Shown in pieces: positions 24,319 through 39,099 of a DNA stretch of 64,000 bases; within the stretch, counting starts at the first letter, position 1; every line of letters starts with the position of its first letter. A program made the translations under genes and the position numbers. This stretch comes from Talpa occidentalis (lineage: Eukaryota; Chordata; Mammalia; Eulipotyphla; Talpidae). The notes below the pieces were generated by a model, which saw only the letters and a program-made list of their open reading frames with translations, had not been told where the DNA came from and did no database searches. The stretch spans positions 67,050,740 to 67,114,739 of the forward strand of contig NW_023601322.1 of NCBI RefSeq assembly GCF_014898055.3, written 5' to 3'.

Positions 24319-24582
24319 GGGCCTCCCCAGTGGTGCAGCGGTTGAGCGCTGGGTTGCAAAGCTGCCCACAGCCTCTGTAGCGCCGCTTCGATCCCTGGCT
24401 GCCAGGTGAGGGTCCCACATGGCGCGCAGACCTCTCCTGCCACCCACTGCTCCCCTCAGCAGTGTACTTCGGTCCTTCTGCCTGTTCTGCTCCCTGCTCT
24501 GGCTCTGGTGAATTCTCTCACCCTCCCGCGCTTCTGACTATACCCAGTGCTTGTATAAATAAAATAAATAAATCTTAAAAAA
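24319..24582 (+). mobile_element. tRNA-derived SINE
   Basis: Plus copy with target duplication AAAGTTTTGATCA at 24306-24318 and 24583-24595. Confidence 0.95.
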
Positions 24583-25384
24583 AAAGTTTTGATCAAATGC
24601 ATTTTGAAATTTTCAAGGACTTTCTGCATTTAAAATTGAGATGATCATAAAATTTCTCTTTTGTTAGTATTATGAATTAAATTGAGTTTTAATTCAACAC
24701 GTGCTTGTCATTTAGGGATTTTATGCAGTTTTGAATAACATGAAATTCCTACAACATGCCCCACAAATCAGCATAGGGATAGTGTGGTCATCAACAATAT
24801 CCTAAGGTAACAACTTACAGGTTTGATTGTTTTTGCAGCAACAGTGTATGACTCAGGTAAATAGAGCCCTAAAAGTATTATGATAATTATGTGCTCAATA
24901 TAGAAATCAGATATTTCACAAAGTGGAGAAGAGGGATTGAGGGGATTTGAGAAAGCAGCTAATCACAATATCCTGGAACACTGATATGAATGAGCAGGTT
25001 TGAACTTGCAAGGTATATTTAGTCACCAAAGTGGGAACATGAAGGGTGCACAGAGATGTTTGTGAAAGCTGCTAACTCCGAGGAAACTGAGGTTAAGTGT
25101 TTAGTGATTATTGTTCAACTAAGCCAGTAGTCAGGAAGTCAGGAAGACAATCTTGAAGTTTGGAACTTCTGAACAGCTCTGGATCTCTTTATTAATCTAC
25201 TACTTATACATCCCCTGGGACTGCCTTACTCTTCTCTGCACTCCAGATCTCGTGCAGATTCCTATTCTGTACAGTTCTTAAACCTACAGCAAAGAGGATT
25301 ATGGAAGATGTAGTTATAAGCTTCATTTAACACACTCCAGCACAACCACCATTCACTTTCATCCTCATGGTTGAAATATTTTTC

Positions 25385-25658
25385 TTTGTTTTTTAACTTT
25401 ATATTTTTAAAAGATTTATTTATGCATAGAAGAACTGGGGTAGGTGTAGGGGGAGGTAAGAGGATTCACCAGAGACAGAGTGGGGAGCAGAACAGGCAGA
25501 TCTACTGAAATACACTGATAAGGGGAGCAGTGGGTGAGACAGGAGAGGTCTGCTGCGCCATGTGGGTTAGCTGCCTGGGAAGGATTGAACTCAAGTTTTC
25601 AGAGGCAATAGTGAGATAGCGCTGAGACTCAACCCTTGCACCACCAAGGAGGCCCCAT
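25385..25658 (-). mobile_element. tRNA-derived SINE, older subfamily, with possible short 3' transduction
   Basis: The body is 25403-25656, with target duplication TTGAAATATTTTTC at 25371-25384 and 25659-25672. About 20 bases (TTTGTTTTTTAACTTTATAT) between the left duplication and the tail are not SINE sequence. Confidence 0.85.
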
Positions 25659-25768
25659 TTGAAATATTTTTCAACTTGAAATTCTGTATCCAATTTGAAG
25701 GAGGAAGTAGAAAAGGTGAAACTACCATGTCTGATGAAACCACCCCTTTTTGATAATTTTGCACTTTT

Positions 25769-25891
25769 TATTTTTTTATTTTTATTTTTTTGTGGGACCC
25801 TAGCCAGTGGGTGGGGATCGAACTGGTGCTGCAGAGGCTGCGGGCAGCCTCGCAACCCAGCGCTCAACCACTGCGCCACCAGGGGAGGCCC
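25769..25891 (-). mobile_element. Head-only SINE with A-rich tail
   Basis: Minus copy of the tRNA-like head only. An A-rich run lies directly after the point where GAGGGTCCCACA would join the right arm. Target duplication TGCACTTTTT is at 25759-25768 and 25892-25901. Confidence 0.87.
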
Positions 25892-25902
25892 TGCACTTTT
25901 TA

Positions 25903-26185
25903 AATATATATATATATATATATATATATTTATTTATTCATGTATACAAGAACTGGGGTACAGGCAGATGTGTGGGAGGGTGAGAGGATTCAGAAGAGAC
26001 AGAGCGGGGAATAGACCAGGCAGACTGACTGAAATACACTGCTGAGGGGAGCAGCGGGTGAGTCAGGAGAGGTCTGCTGCACCACGTGGGTATCTTCCTG
26101 GCCAGCAGGGATCAAACCTGCACTGCAGAGGCTGCGGACAGCTTCATAATGCTGCGCTCAACTGCCTGTACCACCAGGGAGGCCC
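25903..26185 (-). mobile_element. tRNA-derived SINE (older subfamily)
   Basis: Minus copy. An (AT)n run at the left has replaced part of the tail. The head GTACCACCAGGGAGGCCC is at the right. Confidence 0.88.
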
Positions 26186-26739
26186 TTAATTTACATATTT
26201 ATATATAACCTACTTATTGACCAAGATAACTATTTGTAGAATACACTAGCTACAAAAATGCTAAAGATATATCTATTTCATTAGTAGACCTGAAACTGTC
26301 TAAGTTCTCTTAGAAAGGAAGAGGGGCAGACTAGATATCAGATATCTAAATCCCAGGGTCTGCGATAGTAGACCAGAAACAAAATCCCAACAAGTACCCA
26401 AGTCAATATCCTAAAGACGACCCACATAGCATATTGTGGAAAATAATTAGAAACAATAATAAAATTAATGTTAAATATACTTACTTGCATATTAAATAAC
26501 ATGTTTTTGTCCAAGGAGACAAGAAGATATACACACACACACTTCTATTCAAGGAGCCCTCACAATGGTAATTATATATATAATTGTATATAACAAAAGT
26601 GTGATCTAACTGAATGGATACTGGAAATACCAAGAAGATTTGTATTACAATATGAAAACTGTAAATATATCAACTGTGGATCACTTTGAAGATGGGGCAT
26701 TGATAACATTTATTTACAACATTTTAAAGATCTCTTTTC

Positions 26740-28090
26740 CAGTACAAAATTTCCTTATCCGTGATAAGAGATGAACCTGAAGGTTTTCCCACATTGGTTA
26801 CATTCATTGGGTTTCTCTCCAGTGTGATCTTTCAAGTATGTCTTTGAAGTATGAGAGAAAACTAAAGGATTTTCCACATTATGTACATTCCTGTCTCCCC
26901 AATATGAGCTTTCACTTGCTGCCTGAGAAATGGTAATAACTTGGACTTCCCCCACATGGTTTCTATCATTTTCTCTTCAGTATGTGTTCTCACACATGTA
27001 CTAAAGTATTAAGAATTACACTTTCTTACATTTATTACACTTATATGATGTCTCTCTGATGTGAATTTCATATGGCTTTTAAAGAATTAGATATAATTAG
27101 AATTTCATATATGCCAAATACTAGTAGAATTGTTCTCCAGTATGAGTTCTCATAGGTTTCCTAAGGGTTGAGGAACAAATGAAGGGATCCCTGTTTTTCA
27201 TACATTTACAAAATTTCACTCAAGTGCGTATTATCACATACACAGTAAAATGTGAATAGAAGTATTTTTCAATGTTTGCTATTACAGAGCCTATCTCCAG
27301 TATTTATACTCATGTAGTAATTAAAGGAGAAGGGGAAACTAGACTTTTGATATTCATTATATGTATATAATGTGTATGTGTGTGTGTGTGTGTGTGTGTG
27401 GAGAGAGAGAGAAAGAGAAAAGAGAGAGAGATATCTACCTTTCTGGTATGCAACTTACACTTGCAGAGTATGTTTTGAGGAATAAGTGAAAATATTCCCA
27501 CATCTTTATATTCATAAGACTTCTTTGCAATGTAAGTTCTTCTGTGTACAGTAAGGAATGTAGAAGAAATAAAGGCTTTCTCACATTCTTTTGCATGGAT
27601 AATGTATATTTTCAATATGAGTTCTCACATGTGCCCTAAAGGGTGATGAATAACTGAAGATTTCCTACATCTTTTTACATTCATAGAAGTTCTCTCTAGT
27701 GAGAATTTTTATACATATTCTAAGAGATGAAAGACAATGGTTAGTTCTTATGACCATTCTTACATGTACAGCATTTAAGAATAAATAAAGGCTTTCCCAC
27801 ATTTTTTATATATGCATAATATTCTTCTCCAACATGAATTTTCACATGGGTCCTAAGATCAAATTATACCTGTGGATTCTCTGCATTCATTGATAGGGTT
27901 TGTATCAAGTGTGTGATCCCATGCTTTTTTTGACAATGGTCAATGGAGATTTTCTTATAGCCACAGAATAGAATTTCTCTTTCATATGAGTTCTCCTGTG
28001 CACATTTGAATTTGGAATCAGGCAGTCTTCTTAATCCTGATTACCTTGAGTATATTTCTCTCCAGTATATTATATCTTCAACACAGGCCT
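26740..28090 (-). pseudogene. C2H2 zinc-finger array pseudogene (ZNF)
   Basis: On the minus strand the HTGEKP-type linker and C2H2 finger pattern repeats about every 84 bases. The clearest reads are DHTGEKPNECNQCGKTF near 26800 and KECEKAFISSTFLTVHRRTY near 27560. I count roughly a dozen degenerate linkers from 26815 to 28070. Frames are broken by stops, an AT/GT-rich microsatellite at 27360-27425 and lost Cys/His residues. This is the DNA-binding exon of a KRAB-type ZNF gene; no KRAB box is visible. It may be a retrocopy or an exon fragment. Confidence 0.85.
27360..27433. repeat. (TG)n(AG)n compound microsatellite
   Basis: A GTGTGT run is followed by a GAGAGA-rich stretch, inside the zinc-finger pseudogene. 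Confidence 0.92.
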
Positions 28091-28112
28091 TTTGGAAATA
28101 TTTCTCAATTTT

Positions 28113-28384
28113 TTAGATCATTTTTAAAAAGATTTATTTATTTATGCATACAAGAGCTGGGGTACAGGCCAGAGATGTGAGGGGTGAGAGGATTCACCAG
28201 AGACAGAGTGGGGAACAGAACAGGCAGATTGACTGAAATACATTGCTGAGGGGAGCAGTGAGCAAGTCAGGAGAGGTCTGCTGTGCCATTGGGTAGCTCC
28301 CTCACTGATGATCGAACTCATGCTGCAGTGGTTGTGGATAACTTCTTAGGTTGTGTCTTAACCCCTTGCATTACCAGGGAGGCC
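28113..28384 (-). mobile_element. tRNA-derived SINE (older subfamily)
   Basis: Minus copy with a CTCAATTTT duplication at 28104-28112 and 28385-28393. It lies just beyond the zinc-finger pseudogene. Confidence 0.88.
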
Positions 28385-28693
28385 CTCAATTTTATTATAT
28401 TCTTAGGAGTTCCCCAACATATGAAAACTTAAGGATCTCTAGTGAATATTTCACTGATCTGTGCCTTGGCAAGTATGAGAATTACATAGTATTTTTTCAT
28501 TATATATGAAGTGGTATACTACTAATTTCAGGTAGGTTGTGATAAGAAAAGAGTATTTATCCTTAGAGCAAATGCTTCTGAAAATATTGTCGCTAAAAAG
28601 ACCATTTAGTATTTAAAATGGAATATCAAAAACGCAATTAAGCCAAAAGGAAAAAGAAAACAAGAAATAAAAGAACAAAAAAAAAGAGGATGT

Positions 28694-28968
28694 GGGGCTC
28701 CCTGGTGGTGCAGCGGTTGAGTGCTGGGTTGCGGGGCTGTCCGCAGCCTCTACAGCACCGGTTCAATCCCCAGCTGCTCCCCGGCCACCGGAGGAGGGTT
28801 CCACATGGCACGCAGACCTCTCCTGCCGCCTGCTGCTCCCCTCAGCAGTGTACTTTGGTCCTTCTGCCTGCTCTGCTCCCTGCTCTGGCTCTGGTGAATT
28901 CTCTCACCCTCCCACGCTTCTGACTGTACCCAGTGCTTGTATAAATAAATAAATAAATCTTTAAAAAA
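28694..28968 (+). mobile_element. Young tRNA-derived SINE
   Basis: Plus copy from GGGGCTCCCTGGTGGTGCAGC to (ATAA)n ATCTTT. AAAAAGAGGATGTG/AAAAAAGGGGTGTG flank it. Confidence 0.92.
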
Positions 28969-28979
28969 AAGGGGTGTGA

Positions 28980-30470
28980 ATTTAAAAAATGCAATAGATA
29001 TAATCATAAATAATTATATGCAATATAAAATTTAAAAGCAAAAATTATAAACTGGCTAAAAAGGGAAAGATTTAATTCTGTAGTTTACAAAGGAAACAAT
29101 TAAAATATAAAGACAGAATGGAAGAAAAAGGATGAAAAGAGCTATAGAAGCCCTAAACATAAGAAATCTGAAATGACTCTATTAATATCAGATTAAAAGT
29201 ATTACAAGAGACTAAAAGGGATTTTTCACAATGATTAGTATCAATTTACCAAGAAGATAAAACAAACCTACCTAATCACAGAACTTAAAAACATATGGTT
29301 TCAAATAATGCCATAATTGAAAGGAGAAATGAACAAGTTCACACTCCTAGTTGAAGAATTAAAAGAATTCAATATTTTTTCTTAGTAATTGCTAGTACAT
29401 GTAGGAAAATGGTGAGAATAAAATCAATTGGAACATCATCAAACAACTTGATTTAGTTGATATTTGTAGAACACTGCACACAATTACACAATAAACATTT
29501 AAGTACATGTGTGGAACTCACTAGAGCAACTCATGTTGAAGAACAGCAATTAAAACTCAATAAATTTCAAGGATATTACACACAGTATGTTCTCAGACAA
29601 AAACAGAATTATTTGGGATATCAAAAATTATATTCATACATTGTTAGAAACTGAGCAACACACTTTTTGTTAACTAGTGTGTCAAGAGAAACCAACAGAG
29701 AAATTATATATAAATTCACATGGAAATGATAATAAACCACAGTGTATCAGATTTCATGAAATGCAGCTAAGTAGTACATTGTAATATATTTATAGCTTTA
29801 ATATTTTATATCTTAGAGAAGGAAGCCTCATAAGCAATTATTTGAACTTTGAGAGGAACTGGTAAAAGGAAAAAACTAAACTGAAAGTAGGTATAGAAGA
29901 GAATCAGAAACATAGGAGTGGAAATCAGTGAAACAGAAAATAGAAAGTAATAGGAAATAACAAACATAATGATTGGATTTTATTTAAAAAATTAATGAAA
30001 CTGACACAGCAATACTGATAAAGACAAAATGAAGGTATTTTACCAATAATCAGAATGAAAGAGGGATGTTACTACAGATCTTAAATAGATGGAAAAGATG
30101 GTATAGGATATTATCAGTAACTTCATGTCAATAAAATTAACATATTAGAAAATAAGTACAAATTGTTTAGAACATAAGTTCCCAATGGACATAAGAAATA
30201 AATTGGAATTTCAGCAAATCTACTTAACAAATTGAGAATGTAATTCAAAATCTTCAGCAAAATGTTAACTACAGATTTTTCTATGGAAATTTTATCAAAT
30301 GCATAAAATGAAAACATAAAATGTCATATACAAACTCTTATAATAGAGGTGAGAAAGAAACAATATCCAATTCATTATGAGATAATTATAACCCTGAAGC
30401 TAAACCTAACAAGTGTACAATATGAATATATATATACACATTTATTCCAATGTCCGTCATGTACATAAAT
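28980..30470 (+). mobile_element. Old L1/HAL1-like fragment
   Basis: A-rich plus-strand sequence with decayed LINE-1-type coding order (AGATAAAACAAACCTACC, then TGGAACATCATC, then GACACAGCAATACTGATAAAGAC, then ACTTCATGTCAATAAAATT). It has no open frame. Similarity is by eye only. Confidence 0.5.
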
Positions 30471-30894
30471 GCAAAAAAATTTCTCAGCAATGTGTCAGCA
30501 ACTTGAATTTACCTAATTGTTAATATTTTCCCATGGTTGCATGCAGCTTGCTAGAAAAACATAAAGCATTTTGCCTTTTCAATTATAGTCATACTGGTGC
30601 TCTTTTGTTCCAGTCTGCAGAACTCCAGTTTATCAAATCACTTTGGATATCTTTGTATTTTATTGTTGCTGCTGCTATCCCCTATTCAAAATGGAGAAGA
30701 GAATAAATTCAGATTCCAGCTGTGACCACTGTTACTGCTGCAATAACCTCTGGATCTTGAAAGTTGGAAACAACCAACAGTCATCTAAGGTAAGTCAAAT
30801 GTTTCAGAAGCAAACTTAATGGTGCACTCAAAATACAAGTAGTATTCAATATTCTAAAAAACCATGATGAACAACATATCAAAAGTTTAAATAG

Positions 30895-31134
30895 GGGCCT
30901 CCCCTGGTGGCGCAGCGGTTGAGTGCTGGGCTGTGAAGCTGCCCACAGCCTCTGCAGCGAGCCGGTTCAATCCCCGGCCACCAGCGAGGGTCCCACATGG
31001 TGCACGGACCTCTCCTGCTGTGCCCGCTGCTCCCCTCAGCAGTGTATTTCGTCAGTCTGCCTATTCTGTTCCCTGCTCTGGCTCTGGTGAATTCTCTTAC
31101 CCTCCCACGCTTCTGACTGTAGCCAGTGCTTGTA

Positions 31135-31177
<43 letters not shown>

Positions 31178-31188
31178 ATCTTTTAAAA
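30895..31188 (+). mobile_element. Young tRNA-derived SINE with long (ATAA)n tail
   Basis: Plus copy with about 11 AAAT units in the tail. It is flanked by AAAAGTTTAAATAG at 30881-30894 and 31189-31202. Confidence 0.95.
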
Positions 31189-31202
31189 AAAAGTTTAAAT
31201 AG

Positions 31203-31467
31203 GGCCTCCCTGGTGGCACAAGGAGTTAAGTACTGCACTATAAAGTTATCTGCAGCCTCTGCAGCACTAGTTCGATCTCCGGCTTGCCAGGGAGCTACCC
31301 ACATGACCCAGCAGACCTCTCCTGTCTTTGCCTGCTGCTCCCTCAGCAGTGTATTTCAATCAGTCTGCCTGTTCTGTTCACCACTCTGTCTCTGGTGACT
31401 CCTTTCACCCCCCACACCTCTGGCCTATACCCCAGATCTTGTATGCATAAATAAATAAATCTTTATA
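31203..31467 (+). mobile_element. tRNA-derived SINE (older subfamily), same target site as neighbour
   Basis: Plus copy starting directly after the previous element's right duplication. A third AAAAGTTTAAATA stands at 31468-31480. Confidence 0.94.
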
Positions 31468-32003
31468 AAAAGTTTAAATAAACCAGGATCAAACACTGAT
31501 TCCAACTGTAACATCCTGATGTCAAATTTATTGTTTACTGATTTCATTGGGGGAAAAAAAAGTAGAGCATATTTACTTTATAGTTCCCTCTTCCTGGGCT
31601 CATCCTTCAAGGTGAAGAGGGCAGCCAAACTTCCAATATTGTTAAATTTACAAAGAGAATACTCCTTTCATTTTCAAATATGATCTTTTCTGGCATATCT
31701 TACTGATGCCAACCAAGCTTATTAACTAGATTTATGCATTAATGAAAAATATATTTTCAGTGTGGAAAACATGGAAATGTAATGTTACTCTGGTACATAT
31801 CTGCATGCAGTGTACCCCAGCATATACTAAAGCATGCACGCACACACATACATACAAATGCACACATATACAAATGTACACAAATATACAAACAGTACAG
31901 CTGTAGAGTACTAAAATTGTTTGAGACATTACCTTTCATGTGTCATGATAGGTTTTAATTGATTTTCCATGACTATGATAATAAATTGGTAATAATGCAC
32001 TTT

Positions 32004-32893
32004 AAAATTTTTATTTTATATATTTTTACATCATTTTTCATTTTTGTAAAATGTAAGCATTTTCATCTTGGTTTTAGTCCCCATAAAATTCCCACCACCC
32101 TTGTTTTGATCCTACTCCCTTATCCCCACCCCCGTAGTGTGTCTCTGATTAATAGTTGCCTGTTGATTTTGATTTTTACTTTATTATAATTAGTCTTTTT
32201 CCTGATCCTTTATTTAGGTTTTCTAAATTCCTGCTATGAGTGAGAGCATCCGGTATTTTTCTTTTTCTTTCTGACTTATTTCACTGAGAATGATCCCCTC
32301 CAGCTTCACCCATGTTGCTGCAAGCGGCATGAGTTTATCTATTTTGATTGCTGAATAATATTCCATTGTGTATATGTACCACATCTTCTGCTGCACCATG
32401 TGGGTAACTCCCTGGCCAGGAATCAAACTCGTGCTGCAGTGGCTGCGGATAGCTTCATAGGTTGCGTCTTAACCCCTTGCGCCACCAGGGAAGCCCTGTA
32501 CCACATCTTCTTGATCCAGTCATCTATTTTTGGGCATTTGGGTTGTTTCCATTGCTTACCTATTGTAAATTAGTGCTGCAATAAACGTAAGTGTGCAGGT
32601 GCCCATTTGAATTAATGTTTTTGTGTCTTTTGGGTAAATACCTAGGAGTGGAATTGCTGGATCACATGGAAGCTCCATTTTAGCAGATTGAGGAACCTCC
32701 ACATAGCTCTCCATAGTGGTTGGACCAGTTTGCACTCCCACCAGCAGTGCAGGAGAGTTCCTTTTTCTCCACATCCTCACCAACATTTGTTGTTGCTAGT
32801 TTTTTTTTAATATGTGCCATTTTCACTGGTGTAAGATGGTATCTCATTGTAGTTTTGATTTGCACTTCCCTGATTACAAGTGATGTTGAACAT
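32004..32893 (-). mobile_element. L1 3' fragment
   Basis: Minus copy of the L1 3' UTR and ORF2 C-terminus ([34 protein letters not shown]). Flanked by TAATAATGCACTTT at 31990-32003 and TAATAATGTACTTT at 32894-32907. A 108-bp partial SINE lies inside it. Confidence 0.92.
32389..32496 (-). mobile_element. Tail-less partial SINE with target duplication
   Basis: Head and part of the middle of a minus SINE with no A-tail or T-run. It is nevertheless flanked by perfect TGTACCACATCTTC copies at 32375-32388 and 32497-32510, both of which belong to the host L1. Confidence 0.88.
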
Positions 32894-32911
32894 TAATAAT
32901 GTACTTTTAAA

Positions 32912-33172
32912 AAAAGATTTATTTATTTATGCATACAAGAATAGGGGTACAGACCAGAGGCGTGGGGGGTGAGAGGATTCACAAGAGACCGAGTGGGGAA
33001 CAGAACAGGCAGATTGACTGAAATACACTGCTGAGAGGAGCAGAGGGCAAGCCAGGAGAGGCCTACTGTGCCATGTGGGAAGCTCCCTGGCCCGGGATTG
33101 AACTCATGCTGCAGTGGCCACGGATAGCTTCATGGATTGCGTCTTAACCCCTTGCACCACCAGTGAGGACCC
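32912..33172 (-). mobile_element. tRNA-derived SINE at the L1 boundary
   Basis: Minus copy. TAATAATGTACTTTTAAA at 32894-32911 and TAATAATGCACTTTTAAA at 33173-33190 flank it. The left copy also serves as the right duplication of the L1. Confidence 0.93.
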
Positions 33173-33190
33173 TAATAATGCACTTTTAAA

Positions 33191-36020
33191 GAAAAGACAT
33201 AAATATCAATCCTTTGGAGATGCCTTTAAATTCAGTGCTTTCCCACTAAAGTACTGATAAAGTAATATAGGAAACAAATAGTAGATACTGGCACATGGAT
33301 CTCTGGGCCTGTTGCAAATCACGCATCTCCATGTACTGAAAGGGCATAAGGAATTTCTGATCCTTCCCCCAGGCATATTCTAGCAAAACATGTAGATTGC
33401 TGACTTGTTTATGAAGATTTTCAGGACTCATAACTAGTCCGTTTATTTTACTAAGTAAGAATTTTGATCCTACTATGACCCTGCCTGATAGGGAAACCAG
33501 TGTTCCAGATTGCTGCATAAACATCCTAGTCGTCTTGTCAGGACACCAATAGGGCAGGTTTAAAAGCATAGGCACTTATCAGCTCACCTTCTCATTCTGT
33601 TCTCTAAAACTCAACTTTTGAGTTGCTGTTAGCTAGAAAATTTCCTTTGAAAACTCAATTATCTGTGTATGTTTGTATTAGCAAGTTGAGGAGTGACTGA
33701 ATAAAGATATAAAGTCAGCCTCAGTTGCTCAGAGGACTCTCTTGATAACCTTTAAGGGAAATCAAAATGATTCTTCCTACAAGCACATCCTGCATCCTGT
33801 GACCTACTTAGACAACTGTAAATTAACCTTACTTGTGAGGTGGAAAGATATATCAGTTTGGAATGCATTGTCTTTAATGAACAGAAAACCCAATTACAGT
33901 TGCTTAATCACATAAGGGTTTATTTATATCATGCAACATAAAGCCTGGAAGATAATAATGTGGAATTGTTGCATCAATTTAACATCCTTATAAGAAATCT
34001 AAGGACTTTTCATTTTACCACACTTAGTATATAGACCTTTGTTTGATGGTATTCATCTCATGGTTACAATTTTGCTGCTTCAATTCAATACCCATGTTAG
34101 AAAAAGGAAAATAGACTAAAGATATTCACTGGTTTCAGAAATTAGAACATGGATACTTTGTGGACACGTTATTCTCCCTACCACAGCCCACCCTCCACCT
34201 TCAGGTCTCCAGTGATTCACATCCACCCTACATAAAAATACATATATCCCAAGTCCCCAGAGATCTCACTTCATTACAGTATCAACTAAGTTCATAATTT
34301 CATCTAAATCTCATCAACTCAGAAATTCCAACTTTCATCATCAAATTTTCTAAATTAGGTATGGGTGAGATGTGGCTATTAATCCTCACATAATTCCTCT
34401 GCATCTGTGGATCAGTGACACTGAAGAAACTACTTTCCATACTGTACAATGATGGTCAGGGTAATAGTTACAGACAATCCAGTTCAAAAAGAGAAAATGG
34501 AAAGTGAAATGGTGTTACTTGCTCCAGAAATATAGAAATACTGCCAGGAAAACTATTTGCTTTCAAGGCCTGGGTTTGAAGCTTCCTCCTCAGTGTTACA
34601 AGTTTTGTCCTCTAAGTCATCCTCCATTTTTAATGAGAAGTTGTATGTGTTTTCAGCTAAGTAGTTCTGTTTTCTTTTTAATCCTGTGTTAGTTTTTAGT
34701 AAAAAAAAAAGTTACCAAAAAAAAAAAAAGTTACCATCCAAGTCTATCATATGATACTATGGGGTGAGTCATATCTCCTTTCTCATGGCTAAGAATTGGT
34801 CAGGACCATTTGTTTTTTCCTATTTCTTTTCCATTCCCTGCTTTTAAGTCTCACAGCAATCCTTTAAGTATGTCTTCACTAGCAGAGTTGCTAACAACTT
34901 AGCAAAAGAGATGAGTAACTTTGTGAGGATATTATGGTTGTTCTAACAAAATTTTCTTTCTTCATATTTTTTTCCCACTCATGGCCTAAATCCAAAGGTT
35001 GTAGACATTGCATTTGGAGGACCACAGTCTCATAAATTAAATTGTTTCAAAATAGGCCAGGAGATATTTGGACCTAAGTAGTTTTTAATCAGTCTGTTTC
35101 TTACTTATAGGATTTGGGGTACAATAGCATTCTCTTATTTAATTCTCTGTTCCTTTCAGTTCAAGCTAATATTTCTGCTGGTATGGCATTTCACAGAACC
35201 TTCTGAGCTCCTTGTGTGAGTCCCATTGCAATACATAACATTACAGGTTCCAGGGATTAGAATGTGGACATTTTTAGGGGACAGAATTCTGCCCACCACA
35301 CCATTCTATAGCATCTGCAAAATTAAAAAACCCCTGGTGGTAGAGGATTCTGACAACAGACCTGATTATTTCTTCAAATCATACAACCGTCTCACTACCA
35401 TACCCTTTAAAGAATAAGTCTTCCTTGGTTAACTATAACTCCAACTATTTATTGTCTTTCAAAGTCAACTAGAACAAGGTCATACAAAGGCAAGTAGATT
35501 TGTGGCATGCTGTGCCATCAAAAACTCTGCTAGGCCCATAAATTGGAGCTCACTTGAGAATTTTTCACCAATAGCACAGGGTAATTGCAAGTAATGTATT
35601 ACTTGGTCCTAGAGTCTACTGACCTTGAGTATATAGGCACACTGTAAAAACTGTCAATCTCAGTATTAGTAGTCTGTTCAGGACTCCAAGCAGAATCCTA
35701 ACTTCAGTTAGATATAAGGAAGACTCATAAGTCTTTCAGTATTTTTAAACTAGAAGAGTAGATGATAAATATTAGAGTGAGTCTAATGATTAACGGTGTG
35801 ACTTTAAAATAAATATCATGAAATGATACACATTGCTGCCTAGTGGTGAGATGAACTTTCAAAGTTTGGAAGAAACTGAACATGATAAGTAATAATTATT
35901 CCATCCTAGACAGAAAAGCGTTGTAGAAAAGTCATAGCTGTGTAAATAATAAAAACTGAAAGTCTTTTAATTTCAAAATAAAGTGTGATAAGAAATCAGG
36001 CATCTTTTGTCATATGTGAC
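33191..36020. other. Intergenic, no gene recognised
   Basis: No supported gene. A 109-codon minus-strand frame at 33246-33575 has protein-like composition, but I do not recognise it. Poly(A) runs lie at about 34700-34730. Confidence 0.35.
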
Positions 36021-36035
36021 AAATTTTAAATTTAG

Positions 36036-36150
36036 AGGGGGCCTCCCCTGGTGGTGCAAAGGTTGAGCGCTGGGCTGCAGGGCTGCCCACAGCCTCTGCA
36101 GCGCCAGTTCGTTCCCAGGAAGCCGGCGAGGGTCCCACACACACAAAAAA
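36036..36150 (+). mobile_element. Head-only SINE
   Basis: Plus copy of the tRNA-like head ending GAGGGTCCCACACACACAAAAAAAAA. Flanks resemble AAATTTTAAATTTAG/AAATTTAATTTAG. The right arm is absent. Confidence 0.87.
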
Positions 36151-36520
36151 AAATTTAATTTAGAATTTTAAATTTTAAAATTAGAGTGATGTATTTTGAG
36201 AAGTTAACTTACATATTGTCCTTTAGAAATGAGTACTAAAAATTTAATCACAATTATGACATTTCCTGATAGAAATTTTTACTAACAATACCTTATTTAG
36301 TAAAATAATTACAAGGCAACCAGAATATAAAACAAAGAGTAAGATTATTAAAGAAAATAGTAGAGTTAAAAGAAAAGCAATTAGAATTAAAGATTACTAT
36401 AGGGTTGAAAGAAGAAACGTAAAGGTGAAGGAAACAAATAATGTAGGCAGTGGGAAAGTTCCAGATAGCTAAACTATTCTGGAAGATTGGATTTTACAGA
36501 TTTTCTCCCAAAGTCTTGAC

Positions 36521-38859
<2,339 letters not shown>

Positions 38860-39072
38860 GCAACTTTCCAGAAACAGTGGCTAGTTCTGTCTTAGTGCGC
38901 CAGGGGACTGAGACAGTGAAGGATCTCTCAGTCGGTAACCTCTCCGGAAATGTCGATGGGCAGCATTTGCTAGAGACTTACTGGTCTTGAGCTCAGCTCA
39001 CAGACTTTCCTCGGGCTAGAGATCTGAGATAGAGCTCCTCAGAGCTGACTTTTTTGGTTTTTGACGCCTTAG
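38860..39072 (-). promoter_or_regulatory. Promoter and 5' leader region of PCDHB copy A
   Basis: About 210 bases lie between the conserved CSE and the start codon, with no TATA box visible. In this family transcription usually starts between the CSE and the ATG. The extent is inferred. Confidence 0.5.
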
Positions 39073-39088
39073 CCTGCAGCGCCACCAT
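39073..39088 (-). promoter_or_regulatory. CSE/CTCF promoter element of PCDHB copy A
   Basis: CCTGCAGCGCCACCAT on the plus strand is ATGGTGGCGCTGCAGG on the coding strand. It contains the CGCT core of the clustered-protocadherin CSE, a CTCF-bound promoter element. The same element sits at matching distance upstream of copies B and C. Confidence 0.8.
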
Positions 39089-39099
39089 GCGATATTTTA

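Larger units (their letters stand above)
23085..24720 (-). mobile_element. Old L1 ORF2 fragment with two nested SINEs
   Basis: Minus-strand sequence with typical L1 ORF2 order in heavily mutated form, for example around 23270-23420 and 24150-24320. SINEs at 23661-23935 and 24319-24582 interrupt it. Confidence 0.7.

Noticed and set aside
31146..31180. Regular AAAT repeats as a CRISPR-like or regulatory array
   Set aside because: It is the expanded tail of a SINE.
33246..33575. 109-codon minus-strand ORF as a small gene
   Set aside because: No recognisable domain, no promoter or splice evidence, and it lies in repeat-rich intergenic DNA.
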